A stretch of DNA of 64,000 nt from Fretibacterium sp. OH1220_COT-178 (GTDB taxonomy: Bacteria; Synergistota; Synergistia; Synergistales; Aminobacteriaceae). Under the pieces are notes generated by a model. It had not been told where the DNA came from. It worked only from the letters and a program-made list of their open reading frames with translations, and ran no database searches. Both the position numbers and the translations under genes were made by a program. The stretch is taken from assembly GCF_003860125.1 (NCBI RefSeq), contig NZ_RQYL01000003.1, positions 62,001-126,000 of the forward strand, in the 5' to 3' direction. Within the stretch, counting starts at the first letter, position 1; every line of letters starts with the position of its first letter. Below, piece after piece: positions 29,054 to 36,615 of the stretch.

Positions 29054-29557
29054 ATGCTGGAAAACTACGATGCCGAAAGCGCCGTTGAACGGGTCCGGTC
29101 CGCCCTGGACGAGGCCGGGGCGGCGGATATCGCGATCAAAAGGGCCGAGGGAACGATTTTTACCGTGCAGGACGCCGCCAAGACCGTCGGCGCTCCGCCG
29201 GAGGAGATCCTCAAAAGCCTTGTCTTTCTCGTGGACGGCAATCCCTGCTTGGTCCTGATGAGCGGAATCAACAGGGTGGACGCCCGGGCGGTCGCCCGGG
29301 CTCTGGGTGGCAGAAAGGCCAAGATGGCGCAGCCGGAATACGTCCTCGAGCACTTTGGCTTCAAGGTCGGCGGCGTGCCGCCTGTCGGCTATCCCTCGCG
29401 TCTGCCCGCTCTCCTGGACGAGGATCTGTTCGTTCATGCCATCGTCTGGGCCGCTGCCGGTACGGATCACGCCTTTTTTCCCATCGCCCCCGATCGCCTG
29501 CTCGACATGGTCGGCGGGACGAGAGCGGTCCTGAAAAAGGAAGCCGCGGAGCGGTGA
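29054..29557 (+). CDS. YbaK/EbsC-type aminoacyl-tRNA deacylase
   Basis: A 167-residue protein of the INS/YbaK superfamily, which hydrolyses misacylated tRNAs such as Cys- or Ala-tRNA-Pro in trans. Key segments are TVQDAAKTVGAPPEEILKS, where a lysine of this kind is essential in the family, and GGVPPVGYP. The substrate is not determinable here. The ATG at 29054 follows GGGGAGA at eight bases. Its stop overlaps the rsmA GTG start (GTGA). Confidence 0.85.
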   Translation: MLENYDAESAVERVRSALDEAGAADIAIKRAEGTIFTVQDAAKTVGAPPEEILKSLVFLVDGNPCLVLMSGINRVDARAVARALGGRKAKMAQPEYVLEHFGFKVGGVPPVGYPSRLPALLDEDLFVHAIVWAAAGTDHAFFPIAPDRLLDMVGGTRAVLKKEAAER

Positions 29558-30381
29558 GCCGTTCGCCGAGGGGTGGCGTCGCACCGGACGGGTTTCGGGC
29601 CCTGCATCGTTTTGGCCAGAACTTTCTGGTCGATCGGGGAGTTCTGGAGGATATCGTCCGCCGTGCTTCGATAGGGGAGGACGACGTCGTCCTGGAGATT
29701 GGTCCGGGGCAGGGCGTGTTGACCCGGGCGCTGCTCGAACGGGGGTGTTCCCGCCTCCATGCGGTCGAGCTCGACGAACGCCTCAGGGAGACGCTGGAGT
29801 CGCTGGCATTGCGGGAACCGCGGCTTTGCCTCCACTGGAGCGACGCCCTACGCGTGGATTACGCAGCGCTCGATCCCTTTCCCCGCAAGGTGGTGGCGAA
29901 CATCCCCTACAGCATCACGACCCCCTTGATATGGACGCTTCTGCGTTTCGCCGGGCGGGGACTTCGGTATCATCTTTACATGGTGCAGAAGGAGGCGGCG
30001 GATCGCCTTGCGGCGGAGGCGGATACGAAGGAGCGCTATCCTCTGGGGGTGACCCTGGAGGTGATGGGGGGGGTCGAACGGGTACGCCGGGTTCCTCCCT
30101 CCTGCTTCCGTCCCAGGCCGCGTGTGGATTCCGCCGTGGTGGAGATCGTACTGACCAGGAATTTCCATTTGATGGAGGACGCCCTGTGGAGCGACATGCT
30201 TCACAGGGCCTTCGCCCAGAGGCGCAAGACGTTGTTCAACAACCTCAAAGGTTTCGGAAAGATCGAAGATTGGGAGGAACTGCTGAGGAAAACGGGCCTA
30301 GATCCGCGAAACAGGGCCGAGGACCTTCGGGGCGAGGAATGGTTGCGCCTGCATGAGGCCCTGAGGACGTCCGTCGGTTAG
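29554..30381 (+). CDS. rsmA: 16S rRNA (adenine1518/1519-N6)-dimethyltransferase
   Basis: A 275-residue KsgA enzyme that dimethylates two adenines in helix 45 of 16S rRNA during 30S maturation. RFGQNFL at the N-terminus, EIGPGQGVLT (SAM) and the NIPYSIT motif (N-[IL]-P-Y) are diagnostic. RRKTLFNNLKG is in the C-terminal domain. It starts with a GTG at 29554 that overlaps the previous stop. The Mrp-like cluster begins 37 bases after it with no terminator between, so read-through is likely. Confidence 0.93.
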   Translation: MSRSPRGGVAPDGFRALHRFGQNFLVDRGVLEDIVRRASIGEDDVVLEIGPGQGVLTRALLERGCSRLHAVELDERLRETLESLALREPRLCLHWSDALRVDYAALDPFPRKVVANIPYSITTPLIWTLLRFAGRGLRYHLYMVQKEAADRLAAEADTKERYPLGVTLEVMGGVERVRRVPPSCFRPRPRVDSAVVEIVLTRNFHLMEDALWSDMLHRAFAQRRKTLFNNLKGFGKIEDWEELLRKTGLDPRNRAEDLRGEEWLRLHEALRTSVG

Positions 30382-30418
30382 CGCGATCGGCCCTTCCCTT
30401 GTGGTTAGGGGGGATATC

Positions 30419-30898
30419 ATGACCGTTTTTGTTCTTTCCTTTCTGGCCTATCTGACGCTCGCCTGGTCCGGGGAGTCCGGAGGGGGGATTCTTTTCGAAG
30501 CCCTTGGGGCCGCCTCCATCGTAACGCTTGCGGCACCGGGGATCCCCATCGACTTAAGACCCGGCAGGGGCCTCAATCCGAGACGCTGGTGGCTCGTTCT
30601 GCGCTGCCTCTTCGGGCCGGTCCTCTCAGGACTTGTAAGGGGGGCGCTCGAGGTGGGCGGTCGGTTCACAACCGGGGACATGCACCCCGGGATCGTCAGT
30701 TTCGATCCCCATCTCAAGCGCGATCTCGCCCGGGCCCTGTTGGCGGGGCTCCTGAATCTCCGCCCGGGTATCCTGGTGCTGGACGTCGGCGGAGACGGCG
30801 TCTTTTGTCTTCATCTTCTCGATGCCCGAGGCGGGGCCGCCGAGGCGGAGAAGATGTGCATGCCCCTTGTGCGGTGGGTCAGGAGGATCGCGGAGTGA
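30419..30898 (+). CDS. MrpE/MbhA-like subunit
   Basis: A 159-residue membrane protein homologous to MrpE (PhaE, MnhE) of multisubunit Na+/H+ antiporters and MbhA of archaeal membrane-bound hydrogenases. Two or three N-terminal hydrophobic segments are followed by the family's cytosolic part (MHPGIVSFDP, then VLDVGGDGVFCLHLLDA). The ATG at 30419 follows AGGGGG. First gene of the 12-gene cluster; its stop overlaps the mrpF-like GTG start (GTGA). Confidence 0.85.
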   Translation: MTVFVLSFLAYLTLAWSGESGGGILFEALGAASIVTLAAPGIPIDLRPGRGLNPRRWWLVLRCLFGPVLSGLVRGALEVGGRFTTGDMHPGIVSFDPHLKRDLARALLAGLLNLRPGILVLDVGGDGVFCLHLLDARGGAAEAEKMCMPLVRWVRRIAE

Positions 30899-31161
30899 GT
30901 GGGGTCCCCTGCCTTTTGATGGGGATGGCGGTTTTGTTTTTGACGCTGTCTCTGGCCGCTTTGCCCCGACTCCTTTTCGCATCCGGCCGGGAGGATCGGC
31001 TGGTGGTGCTCGACGCGTTCAACACCCTGGTCTCCCTGGCTCTCCTGCTGGCGGCGGCGGCCTGCGAATCCCTGGTCATGGTCGACATCGCGATCGTCTA
31101 CATCGTGGTCTCCTTCATTGTCGGGCTCTGTCTGGTCCAAGCCTCGGAAAGGGGGGTGTGA
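30895..31161 (+). CDS. MrpF/MbhB-like subunit
   Basis: An 88-residue protein with three predicted membrane helices, matching MrpF/MbhB in size and topology. The DRLVVLDAFNT segment between helices 1 and 2 is the family signature (RlvAlD). It starts with a GTG at 30895 overlapping the previous stop, and the mrpG-like ATG follows one base after its stop. Confidence 0.82.
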   Translation: MSGVPCLLMGMAVLFLTLSLAALPRLLFASGREDRLVVLDAFNTLVSLALLLAAAACESLVMVDIAIVYIVVSFIVGLCLVQASERGV

Positions 31162-31162
31162 G

Positions 31163-31516
31163 ATGCCGGCGATTCTTCTCGCGTTGCCGCTGCTGACGGG
31201 ATTCCTTTTCGGCCTTCTGGGGGTGATCGCCCTGTATCGTTTTCCCGACGTTTACACGCGAATTCAGGGGGAATTCAAGTGTTTGACCGCAGGAGGGATC
31301 TTCGTCTCGGCCTCGTTGCTGCTCCATGCCCTCGTGAGCTTCCTCGCGGACGAGGGGGAGGAGCACTTTCTGCCGCTGTTCCTGCACATCCTGGTTGCGG
31401 GAGTTCTTCTGGCGGTGCTAAAAACCGTCGGCGTTCATGCCCTGGCCCGCGCCGTTTTTCGATCGGGACCGTCGGCCGGTTCCTCGTCCGCTCCCGAGGA
31501 GAGGAGGGCGTCATGA
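31163..31516 (+). CDS. MrpG/MbhC-like subunit
   Basis: A 117-residue membrane protein of the MrpG/PhaG family. GLLGVIALYRFPDVYTRIQ is the diagnostic helix 1-2 region (GxxGxxRxPDxxxRxH in relatives, here with Gln where His is usual). Three helices fit the family. The stop overlaps the next ATG (ATGA). Confidence 0.85.
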   Translation: MPAILLALPLLTGFLFGLLGVIALYRFPDVYTRIQGEFKCLTAGGIFVSASLLLHALVSFLADEGEEHFLPLFLHILVAGVLLAVLKTVGVHALARAVFRSGPSAGSSSAPEERRAS

Positions 31517-31770
31517 CCTCCGTTCTTTACGTTCCGCTGCTTACGGCCCTGCTGTTTTCGGGATGCGCGTCCTTGTGGATTCCGGGAGCCTTGAGCGCGG
31601 TGTTCTCCTTCGCCGTGTTCCACCTTCTTCTCGCGGTGGCGTTTTATGTTTTGGGGGCTCCCGATGTAGCCTTCATACAGCTTGCGGTCGGTTCGGGCCT
31701 TTCGACCATCGTCCTCGTGATCGCAATCCGGGCCTGTCGCGTCAACGGAGAGGGAGGAGGCGTCCGATGA
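31513..31770 (+). CDS. DUF4040/MbhD-like subunit
   Basis: An 85-residue three-helix protein. It corresponds to MbhD, the DUF4040 part that in classical Mrp systems is fused to the end of MrpA. APDVAFIQLAVGSGLSTIV matches the family's PDVAxxExxVGxG region, but the usual glutamate is Gln (FIQLAVG). Starts and stops overlap both neighbours by the ATGA arrangement. Confidence 0.78.
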   Translation: MTSVLYVPLLTALLFSGCASLWIPGALSAVFSFAVFHLLLAVAFYVLGAPDVAFIQLAVGSGLSTIVLVIAIRACRVNGEGGGVR

Positions 31771-32042
31771 AAAAAATCCTTTTTGCGGCCGCCGCCGTGC
31801 TTTTGGCGGCGCTGTTTTATGGGGCTTTCTCCGTCGTCCGCCCCTTGGATTTTTCACGGGGAGCGTTCTCGGCGGACCGCTATCCGGGACGGCATTTCAA
31901 AAGAAATCTATCGACGGAACGGGTCTATGAGCTCGTCGGGCACGACCGCGGATTGGACAGCCTGATTGCGGCCGCGGCATTTTTCGCGGCATTCTGCGGC
32001 ATCAGTGCCCTCTTTCGCGAGGGCGGAGGCAGGGGGCGATGA
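31767..32042 (+). CDS. MbhE-like subunit (divergent)
   Basis: A 91-residue protein with a hydrophobic N-terminal helix, a polar middle and a second helix. Position and pattern fit MbhE, the other part of the MrpA C-terminus: relatives have a TGAxNxVxxILxDxRGxDTLGE segment, whose remnant here may be TERVYELVGHDRGLDSLI. The match is weak and rests mainly on gene order between MbhD- and MrpB-like genes. ATGA overlaps on both sides. Confidence 0.6.
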   Translation: MKKILFAAAAVLLAALFYGAFSVVRPLDFSRGAFSADRYPGRHFKRNLSTERVYELVGHDRGLDSLIAAAAFFAAFCGISALFREGGGRGR

Positions 32043-32491
32043 GGCCGATGTCGCCGGTGGTCGTCACGACGTCGAAGTTTCTGGCCTGTTTTTTGGCGGT
32101 GTTCGGCCTCTACCTGGTCGGTTCCGAAGGGGGCGGGTTGGCGCACTGTGCCGGAGCGCTCCTCGCCCTGCTTCCGGTGCTTCTGCTGGTGTCCTGGGGG
32201 GAGGGGCGTTTCTATTCCTGGTTCCGGGACGGAGTCTTCGGCCTCATGACTTTCGTCGGACTCCTTTCGATGTTTTTTCTGGTCTGCCGGGAGGTCCTCG
32301 GAGGGGATGCGGCTGGCTTCCGTTCAGCTGAGAATGCTCGGTCCCTCCGGGGAATGAGCGTCGCCTCGACCCTGGCCTTCCTGGGGGGCTTCGCGCGCAT
32401 TCTCGTCCACATGTACGACAGCATCGCATGGAACAGCAGGGGAGCGGGAGGGGAGCGCGGGCATGACCGATTCGATCGTGAGCCCCGATAA
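32039..32491 (+). CDS. MrpB/MbhF-like subunit
   Basis: A 150-residue membrane protein with about four helices, in the place of MrpB/MbhF. The first helix and following residues (TTSKFLACFLAVFGLYLV) resemble the family's start, but the conserved PGGGFxGG loop is missing. The ATG at 32039 overlaps the previous stop; ATG 32048 is possible. Its end overlaps the next gene by 29 bases. Confidence 0.62.
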   Translation: MRPMSPVVVTTSKFLACFLAVFGLYLVGSEGGGLAHCAGALLALLPVLLLVSWGEGRFYSWFRDGVFGLMTFVGLLSMFFLVCREVLGGDAAGFRSAENARSLRGMSVASTLAFLGGFARILVHMYDSIAWNSRGAGGERGHDRFDREPR

Positions 32492-32819
32492 CGCCGCGTA
32501 CCTGGTCGCGGCTCTTTTGGTCCTCGCGTCCCTTCTCTGCCTCCTGATGCGCCGGGACCGCATCCGGCTGTGCGTTGCCGTCAACGTCCTGGCCTCGGCA
32601 GGAAGCCTGCTGCTGCTCCTGTGGGGCTGTCGGAACGGCAATGCTCTTCCCGCCGCCGACGGTCCCCTTGCGCAGGGGGGGCTTCCGACCTTCCGCTTCT
32701 TCGCGCTGCTCTCCATACTGCTCTCCTTCTCGGCCTTCGTCCTGATGCTGGCTTTGGTCGTCCTTCTCGGCAGGCATCACGGGCCGGCCGGATCCAATGG
32801 AGGCGAAAGGACACAATGA
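32463..32819 (+). CDS. MrpC/NuoK/MbhG-like subunit
   Basis: A 118-residue three-helix protein in the place of MrpC/MbhG, homologous to complex I NuoK. The helix 2 region reads RIRLCVAVNVLASAGSLLLL; the NuoK/MrpC glutamate of GLELL appears replaced by Asn. The last helix (SFSAFVLMLALVVLLGR) fits the family. GGGAGGGGAG precedes the ATG. The stop overlaps the next start (ATGA). Confidence 0.7.
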   Translation: MTDSIVSPDNAAYLVAALLVLASLLCLLMRRDRIRLCVAVNVLASAGSLLLLLWGCRNGNALPAADGPLAQGGLPTFRFFALLSILLSFSAFVLMLALVVLLGRHHGPAGSNGGERTQ

Positions 32820-34672
32820 GCTGGCGCATGCACCTCCCGTTTCTGCTGATTGTCGTGCCGGTGGGGGGAGCCTTCCTGATGCCCTTCGTCGGACGCCTGG
32901 GCGAGACGGCCCGGGACCGCTTCTACCGTCTGGTCCCCTTTCTGCTTGTCCCGCCGGCCGTGCTGCTTTTTTTGAGGCACCTTGGGCAGGGCACCTCCCT
33001 TTACGTTCTTGGAGGAGGTACGGGCCTGCTCCCTGGAGACTGGGGCGCGGTACGGATTCTGCTCGCGATCGATCCCTTTTCCTCCGGGCTTGTCCTCTGC
33101 ACGGTCCTGCTGTCCCTTTCCGGAGCGCTGTTCTCGGTCCGGGACATGGAGCGTTTTTCCGGAAAAAAACGTTACGCGTCCCTCCATCTTCTTCTGGTGT
33201 CGGGGACCGTCGGGATGTGCCTGGCCGCAGATCTTTTCAGTCTTTTTGTGTTCATGGAGCTGTGTTCCCTGTCGGCCGCCGGTTTGACGGCCTTTTGGAG
33301 GGACCGGCCGGAGAGCCTCGGTGCGGGGTTCCGATCCCTGGTCAGCGATCGGGTAGGGGCGATCTTTTTCCTGATGGCCGCTGGGGCCCTCTGCGGAAGA
33401 TACGGAACATCGAACATTTTTCTGCTGGCGGAACGAATGCGCTCCGGCCCTCTGGAACTCCTCGTCCTGGCTGTTTTTCTGGTGGTCCTTGCCTCTCGAT
33501 GCGGACTCTTTCCGTTGCATGTCGGAGCCGTCGACACCCTGGGTGAGGTGCCCGGAGGCATCGCCTGCCTCGTGGCTGCCCGTCTCCAGGCCGCCTTTTG
33601 CGCGATGGTGCGCCTCTGCGGCGTGCCGTTCGCAGAGCTTGCGGGGACAGCGTCCTGGTGCTTGATTGTCCTGGGGGGCCTGTCGGGACTGGCGGGTGGC
33701 TTCATGAGCCTGAGGGAGAGGGATCTCCGCCGTCTTGCGGCCCATATCCTCGTCTCTCAATCGGGCTTTGCGGTCTCGGCTTTGGGGTTGGCGCTTCGGC
33801 TGAAGCAGGCGGATCCTGGGCGGTGGGCGGCACTCGAGGCCGGGCTCCTCCTGAGCATTCTTGCCGCTCTGGCCGGGGGGCTCCTTCTGCTGTGCACCGC
33901 GTCCCTCTGCCATTCCGCGGGAACCCGATTTCTCGACAGAATGGGAGGCTTGGCCCAAAACATGCCGTGGACGCTCTCCTTTACCCTGATGGCCGGGGCC
34001 TTCCTCGTTGGGCTCCCTCCCCTCAGCGGTTTCACGGCAAGATGGAAACTTTGTGGAGCCGGAATATTTCTGGGCCCGCTTTTCCCTGCCGTGCCCCTCG
34101 TCGCCTCCCTGTGGGGAACCGGAGGGATCCTGAGGGGGGTGAGCGGCGCCTTTTTGGGCCCCTTCCGAAGGTCTCCGAGCGCCGTTGGCGAGGTCCCCGA
34201 CGGGATGAAGGCAGGCATGGGAGTTCTCGCGTCGTCGCTCCTGGCCGTTGGTTTGTTGGTCGACTGGTTCCCCGCCGGGTTCCTCGAGTCGGGGGCCCGC
34301 TCGGTGTTCGACTCCCGAAGGGCCGTTGGCGTGCCCTTGGGCTGGAATGGTCCGGTATCCGATTTCGGGTATTGGAATGTGCTTGCCGGCTGCGTTCTTT
34401 CCCTTTTTGTGGGGGGAAGCCTTTTGGCGCTTCGGGCCTTCGGGCTCGCAGAGTCGGGGGGGCGGAGCTGCCGGGAGGGGGTCCGTCCGTTTGCCGAACG
34501 AGGGGAGGAACTCGGGGCCCCCTCCTTCGATTTGAGCTCCTTCGGCCGAACACGGCGCCCGTTTTGGGACCTTCCGGGTCTTCTGCACGACGGAGGCGTG
34601 GCGGACAGCGTGGGGTGGCTTCTGTCGACCCTGACCGTTCTCGCACTTTGGCTCCTTTGGGGGGCACGATGA
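32816..34672 (+). CDS. MrpD/NuoM/MbhH-like antiporter subunit, divergent and extended
   Basis: A 618-residue protein with about 14 predicted helices, of the proton-conducting antiporter family (PF00361). FVFMELCSLSAAG keeps the helix 5 glutamate. FPLH, GLPPLSGF and LAAHILVSQSGF mark helices 7, 12 and 9-10. By eye the conserved helix 7, 8 and 12 lysines are Arg, Gln and Arg. It is about 100 residues longer than MbhH, with a polar stretch and one extra C-terminal helix that could stand in for the missing small MbhI. ATGA overlaps both neighbours. Confidence 0.8.
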   Translation: MSWRMHLPFLLIVVPVGGAFLMPFVGRLGETARDRFYRLVPFLLVPPAVLLFLRHLGQGTSLYVLGGGTGLLPGDWGAVRILLAIDPFSSGLVLCTVLLSLSGALFSVRDMERFSGKKRYASLHLLLVSGTVGMCLAADLFSLFVFMELCSLSAAGLTAFWRDRPESLGAGFRSLVSDRVGAIFFLMAAGALCGRYGTSNIFLLAERMRSGPLELLVLAVFLVVLASRCGLFPLHVGAVDTLGEVPGGIACLVAARLQAAFCAMVRLCGVPFAELAGTASWCLIVLGGLSGLAGGFMSLRERDLRRLAAHILVSQSGFAVSALGLALRLKQADPGRWAALEAGLLLSILAALAGGLLLLCTASLCHSAGTRFLDRMGGLAQNMPWTLSFTLMAGAFLVGLPPLSGFTARWKLCGAGIFLGPLFPAVPLVASLWGTGGILRGVSGAFLGPFRRSPSAVGEVPDGMKAGMGVLASSLLAVGLLVDWFPAGFLESGARSVFDSRRAVGVPLGWNGPVSDFGYWNVLAGCVLSLFVGGSLLALRAFGLAESGGRSCREGVRPFAERGEELGAPSFDLSSFGRTRRPFWDLPGLLHDGGVADSVGWLLSTLTVLALWLLWGAR

Positions 34673-35058
34673 ACACGCCGCTCAGGGAAGGGATTTTTAT
34701 ACGATCCCCGTGGATTCTTCCCTTTCACGGGGAGGGCGACGGGGGGTTCCGGACCGAGTTCCTCCTGTCCGAGTTGACTCGAATCCAGCCAGGGCTCCGG
34801 TACGTGACGAGCCCCCGTCACGCCGATGTCCTGCTGATCCTGGGGGCGGTCAGGGAGGATCTGTCCGGCCCGCTCGGGCTTATTTACTCTCAGATGTCCA
34901 GGCCGAGGGCAGCCGTCCTGGTTCTGGACCGCTGCGTCCTTTCGGATTCGGGGTCGCTTGGGGGGCTTCCGGCCGAGACGATCTCCGTCGATGCGTCGCC
35001 GGAGGCCGTCTGGCGAGGGATTCGGGAGGCCTTGTGCGGGCGGAGGGCGAAAACATGA
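34669..35058 (+). CDS. NuoB/MbhJ-like subunit lacking iron-sulfur cysteines
   Basis: A 129-residue protein whose SPRHADVLLILGAV matches the core of complex I NuoB and hydrogenase small subunits. In relatives four cysteines bind a [4Fe-4S] cluster: two in CNGC near the N-terminus, one in GxCP and one in GCPP. Here the first pair is FHGEGDGGF and the last is VDASPE; only the DRC cysteine may remain. The cluster cannot form in the usual way. The usual length is 140-170 residues. ATGA overlaps on both sides. Confidence 0.75.
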   Translation: MNTPLREGIFIRSPWILPFHGEGDGGFRTEFLLSELTRIQPGLRYVTSPRHADVLLILGAVREDLSGPLGLIYSQMSRPRAAVLVLDRCVLSDSGSLGGLPAETISVDASPEAVWRGIREALCGRRAKT

Positions 35059-35513
35059 ACGCCAGGTTCAGAAAAAATGCGTTGCCCTGTCCGGAGCTGG
35101 CGGAGCGGCTGAACGCCCGTTTCGGGGAGTCCCTGAAGATCGTCGCGATCCTGGAACGGAGGGGCGGGCACGCCCGTTCCGTTCAGGGACAGGATCTCCT
35201 CCTCCGCGTCGCTCCGACGTCGTTTGCCGGTTTTGTCCGGGCGCTCTTCGAATTCGACGGGCCCGTCTTTCACGGCCTCTTCGGCGAGAGCGGCGAAGAA
35301 GGAGTTCTGTTGCACTATCATTTCTCCCTCTTCCAAAGACGTAGGGGAAGTCGGGTGGGAATCCAGGCCACGGTTCCTCTGCATCGGGAAGAGCTTTCCA
35401 TCCCGTCCCTCGTCGACCTGCTCCCGAGTGCGGAGGGCTGCGAACGCAGGCTGGAAAAGATCCTGGGCGTTTCCTTTCACCCCGGCGGAGGGACGCCCTT
35501 CGAGGAGGAATGA
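35055..35513 (+). CDS. NuoC/MbhK-like subunit
   Basis: A 152-residue soluble protein resembling the 30-kDa complex I subunit NuoC. LLHYHFSLF (strand), then TVPLHREELSIPSLVDLLPSA with the following ERxxEKILGVSFHP, corresponds to the family's IPSLxxxxPxAxWxEREIxDxxGIxFxGHP, although the tryptophan and DxGI residues are changed. It lies between the NuoB- and NuoD-like genes, as in complex I and Mbh. The ATG at 35055 overlaps the previous stop. Confidence 0.8.
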   Translation: MNARFRKNALPCPELAERLNARFGESLKIVAILERRGGHARSVQGQDLLLRVAPTSFAGFVRALFEFDGPVFHGLFGESGEEGVLLHYHFSLFQRRRGSRVGIQATVPLHREELSIPSLVDLLPSAEGCERRLEKILGVSFHPGGGTPFEEE

Positions 35514-35516
35514 GCG

Positions 35517-36590
35517 ATGTCGAGGCCCTATACCCTTCTGTTGGGTACGACCTGCTCCGGCTCCATTCCGGTTCCGCTTCGTTTGGAGCTGGAGGGGGAA
35601 CGCATCCTGGGGGCCCGTCTCCTGCCGTTCCCTGAAAAAAACTCCTGGCGTACCGTGTCCCCGGAGCGGGGGCTGAAGATCGTCGCAGGGCTTCCGGGGA
35701 CGGACGCCTTTGCCCGCAGTCTCTGCTATATTCAGGCCGTAGAGCGCGCGGGGGGCTGGGAGGTCCCCCCGAGGGGGCAGTATGTCCGTACCGCGATGCT
35801 CGAGCTGGAGCGGATGGCCTCGCACCTCCTGTGGATCGCACGGCTCTGCCGCTCCATCGGCTTCGCTTCAGGCCTTCACAGGGCGCTACGCTTGGGACAT
35901 TCCGTCCTGGAAGCTGCGGACCCCCTTTTAGAGGCGCCTTTCGGCCGCGGGCTCCTGAAGGTCGGGGGGGTCTCGAAGGACATCTCTCCCAAGGCCGACC
36001 GTGAGATTCGGAGGATGGCCGTGTCCCTTCCCGGCGAGTTCGAATCCCTGTCCTCACGACTGCTGAAGGGGGTTCCGGTCCGCCCGCGCATCGAGGCCGT
36101 GGGCATACTGGGGCGGGCGGAGGCCCTGCGCTGCGGAGTGACCGGGCCGGTCGCCCGCGGCAGCGGGATTCGCATGGATCTTCGAAAGAGCGCCCCCGGG
36201 GAGGCCTACTCGGATATCGAAGTGGAGCCGGTCCTTCCTGGGGAGTCCGGCGGAGGGGGGCGCGGGGATGTGCGTGACCGTTTGGCCGTTCGTGTGGGCG
36301 AGCTGTCTCAGTCGTTGCGGATACTTATAAAAATTTTTGAGGGGCTCCCCGAAGGGCCCCTCGCCACCGAGCCCCTGGCTCCCCCTCTTGGAGCGACGGG
36401 GTGGGGCATCGTCGGGGCGCCTCAGGGGGACGAGAATCAATTCGTGCGCTTGGATGGAGAGGGCAACGTCTCCCTGTGGGAGCGCCGATCGCCCGGGGCG
36501 TCCAATCTGACCGCGCTGCCCGATCTGCTCGTGGGGAACGAACTGGCCGATGTCGCTCCGATCCTGGCCAGCGTCGCCCCGGTATTCTGA
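35517..36590 (+). CDS. NuoD/NiFe-hydrogenase-large-like subunit without metal ligands
   Basis: A 357-residue homologue of NuoD/MbhL. ELERMASHLLWIA is the strongly conserved family helix, and VGGVSKDI and the closing ELADVAPILASVAPVF also align. In hydrogenases, RxCGxC and C-terminal DPCxxC hold nickel and iron. Here the first is LPGTD, and the protein stops at APVF, where DPCxxC would begin. It cannot carry a NiFe site; complex I NuoD also lacks one. It starts 3 bases after the NuoC-like gene. Confidence 0.8.
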   Translation: MSRPYTLLLGTTCSGSIPVPLRLELEGERILGARLLPFPEKNSWRTVSPERGLKIVAGLPGTDAFARSLCYIQAVERAGGWEVPPRGQYVRTAMLELERMASHLLWIARLCRSIGFASGLHRALRLGHSVLEAADPLLEAPFGRGLLKVGGVSKDISPKADREIRRMAVSLPGEFESLSSRLLKGVPVRPRIEAVGILGRAEALRCGVTGPVARGSGIRMDLRKSAPGEAYSDIEVEPVLPGESGGGGRGDVRDRLAVRVGELSQSLRILIKIFEGLPEGPLATEPLAPPLGATGWGIVGAPQGDENQFVRLDGEGNVSLWERRSPGASNLTALPDLLVGNELADVAPILASVAPVF

Positions 36591-36615
36591 CGGGGGCCGA
36601 AGGGGGGGGCGCGTC

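Noticed and set aside
32777-34588. A 603-codon minus-strand frame opposite the MrpD-like gene
   Set aside because: It is a polar, repeat-like translation mirroring a clear membrane protein. The plus-strand gene has overlapping start and stop codons with both neighbours.
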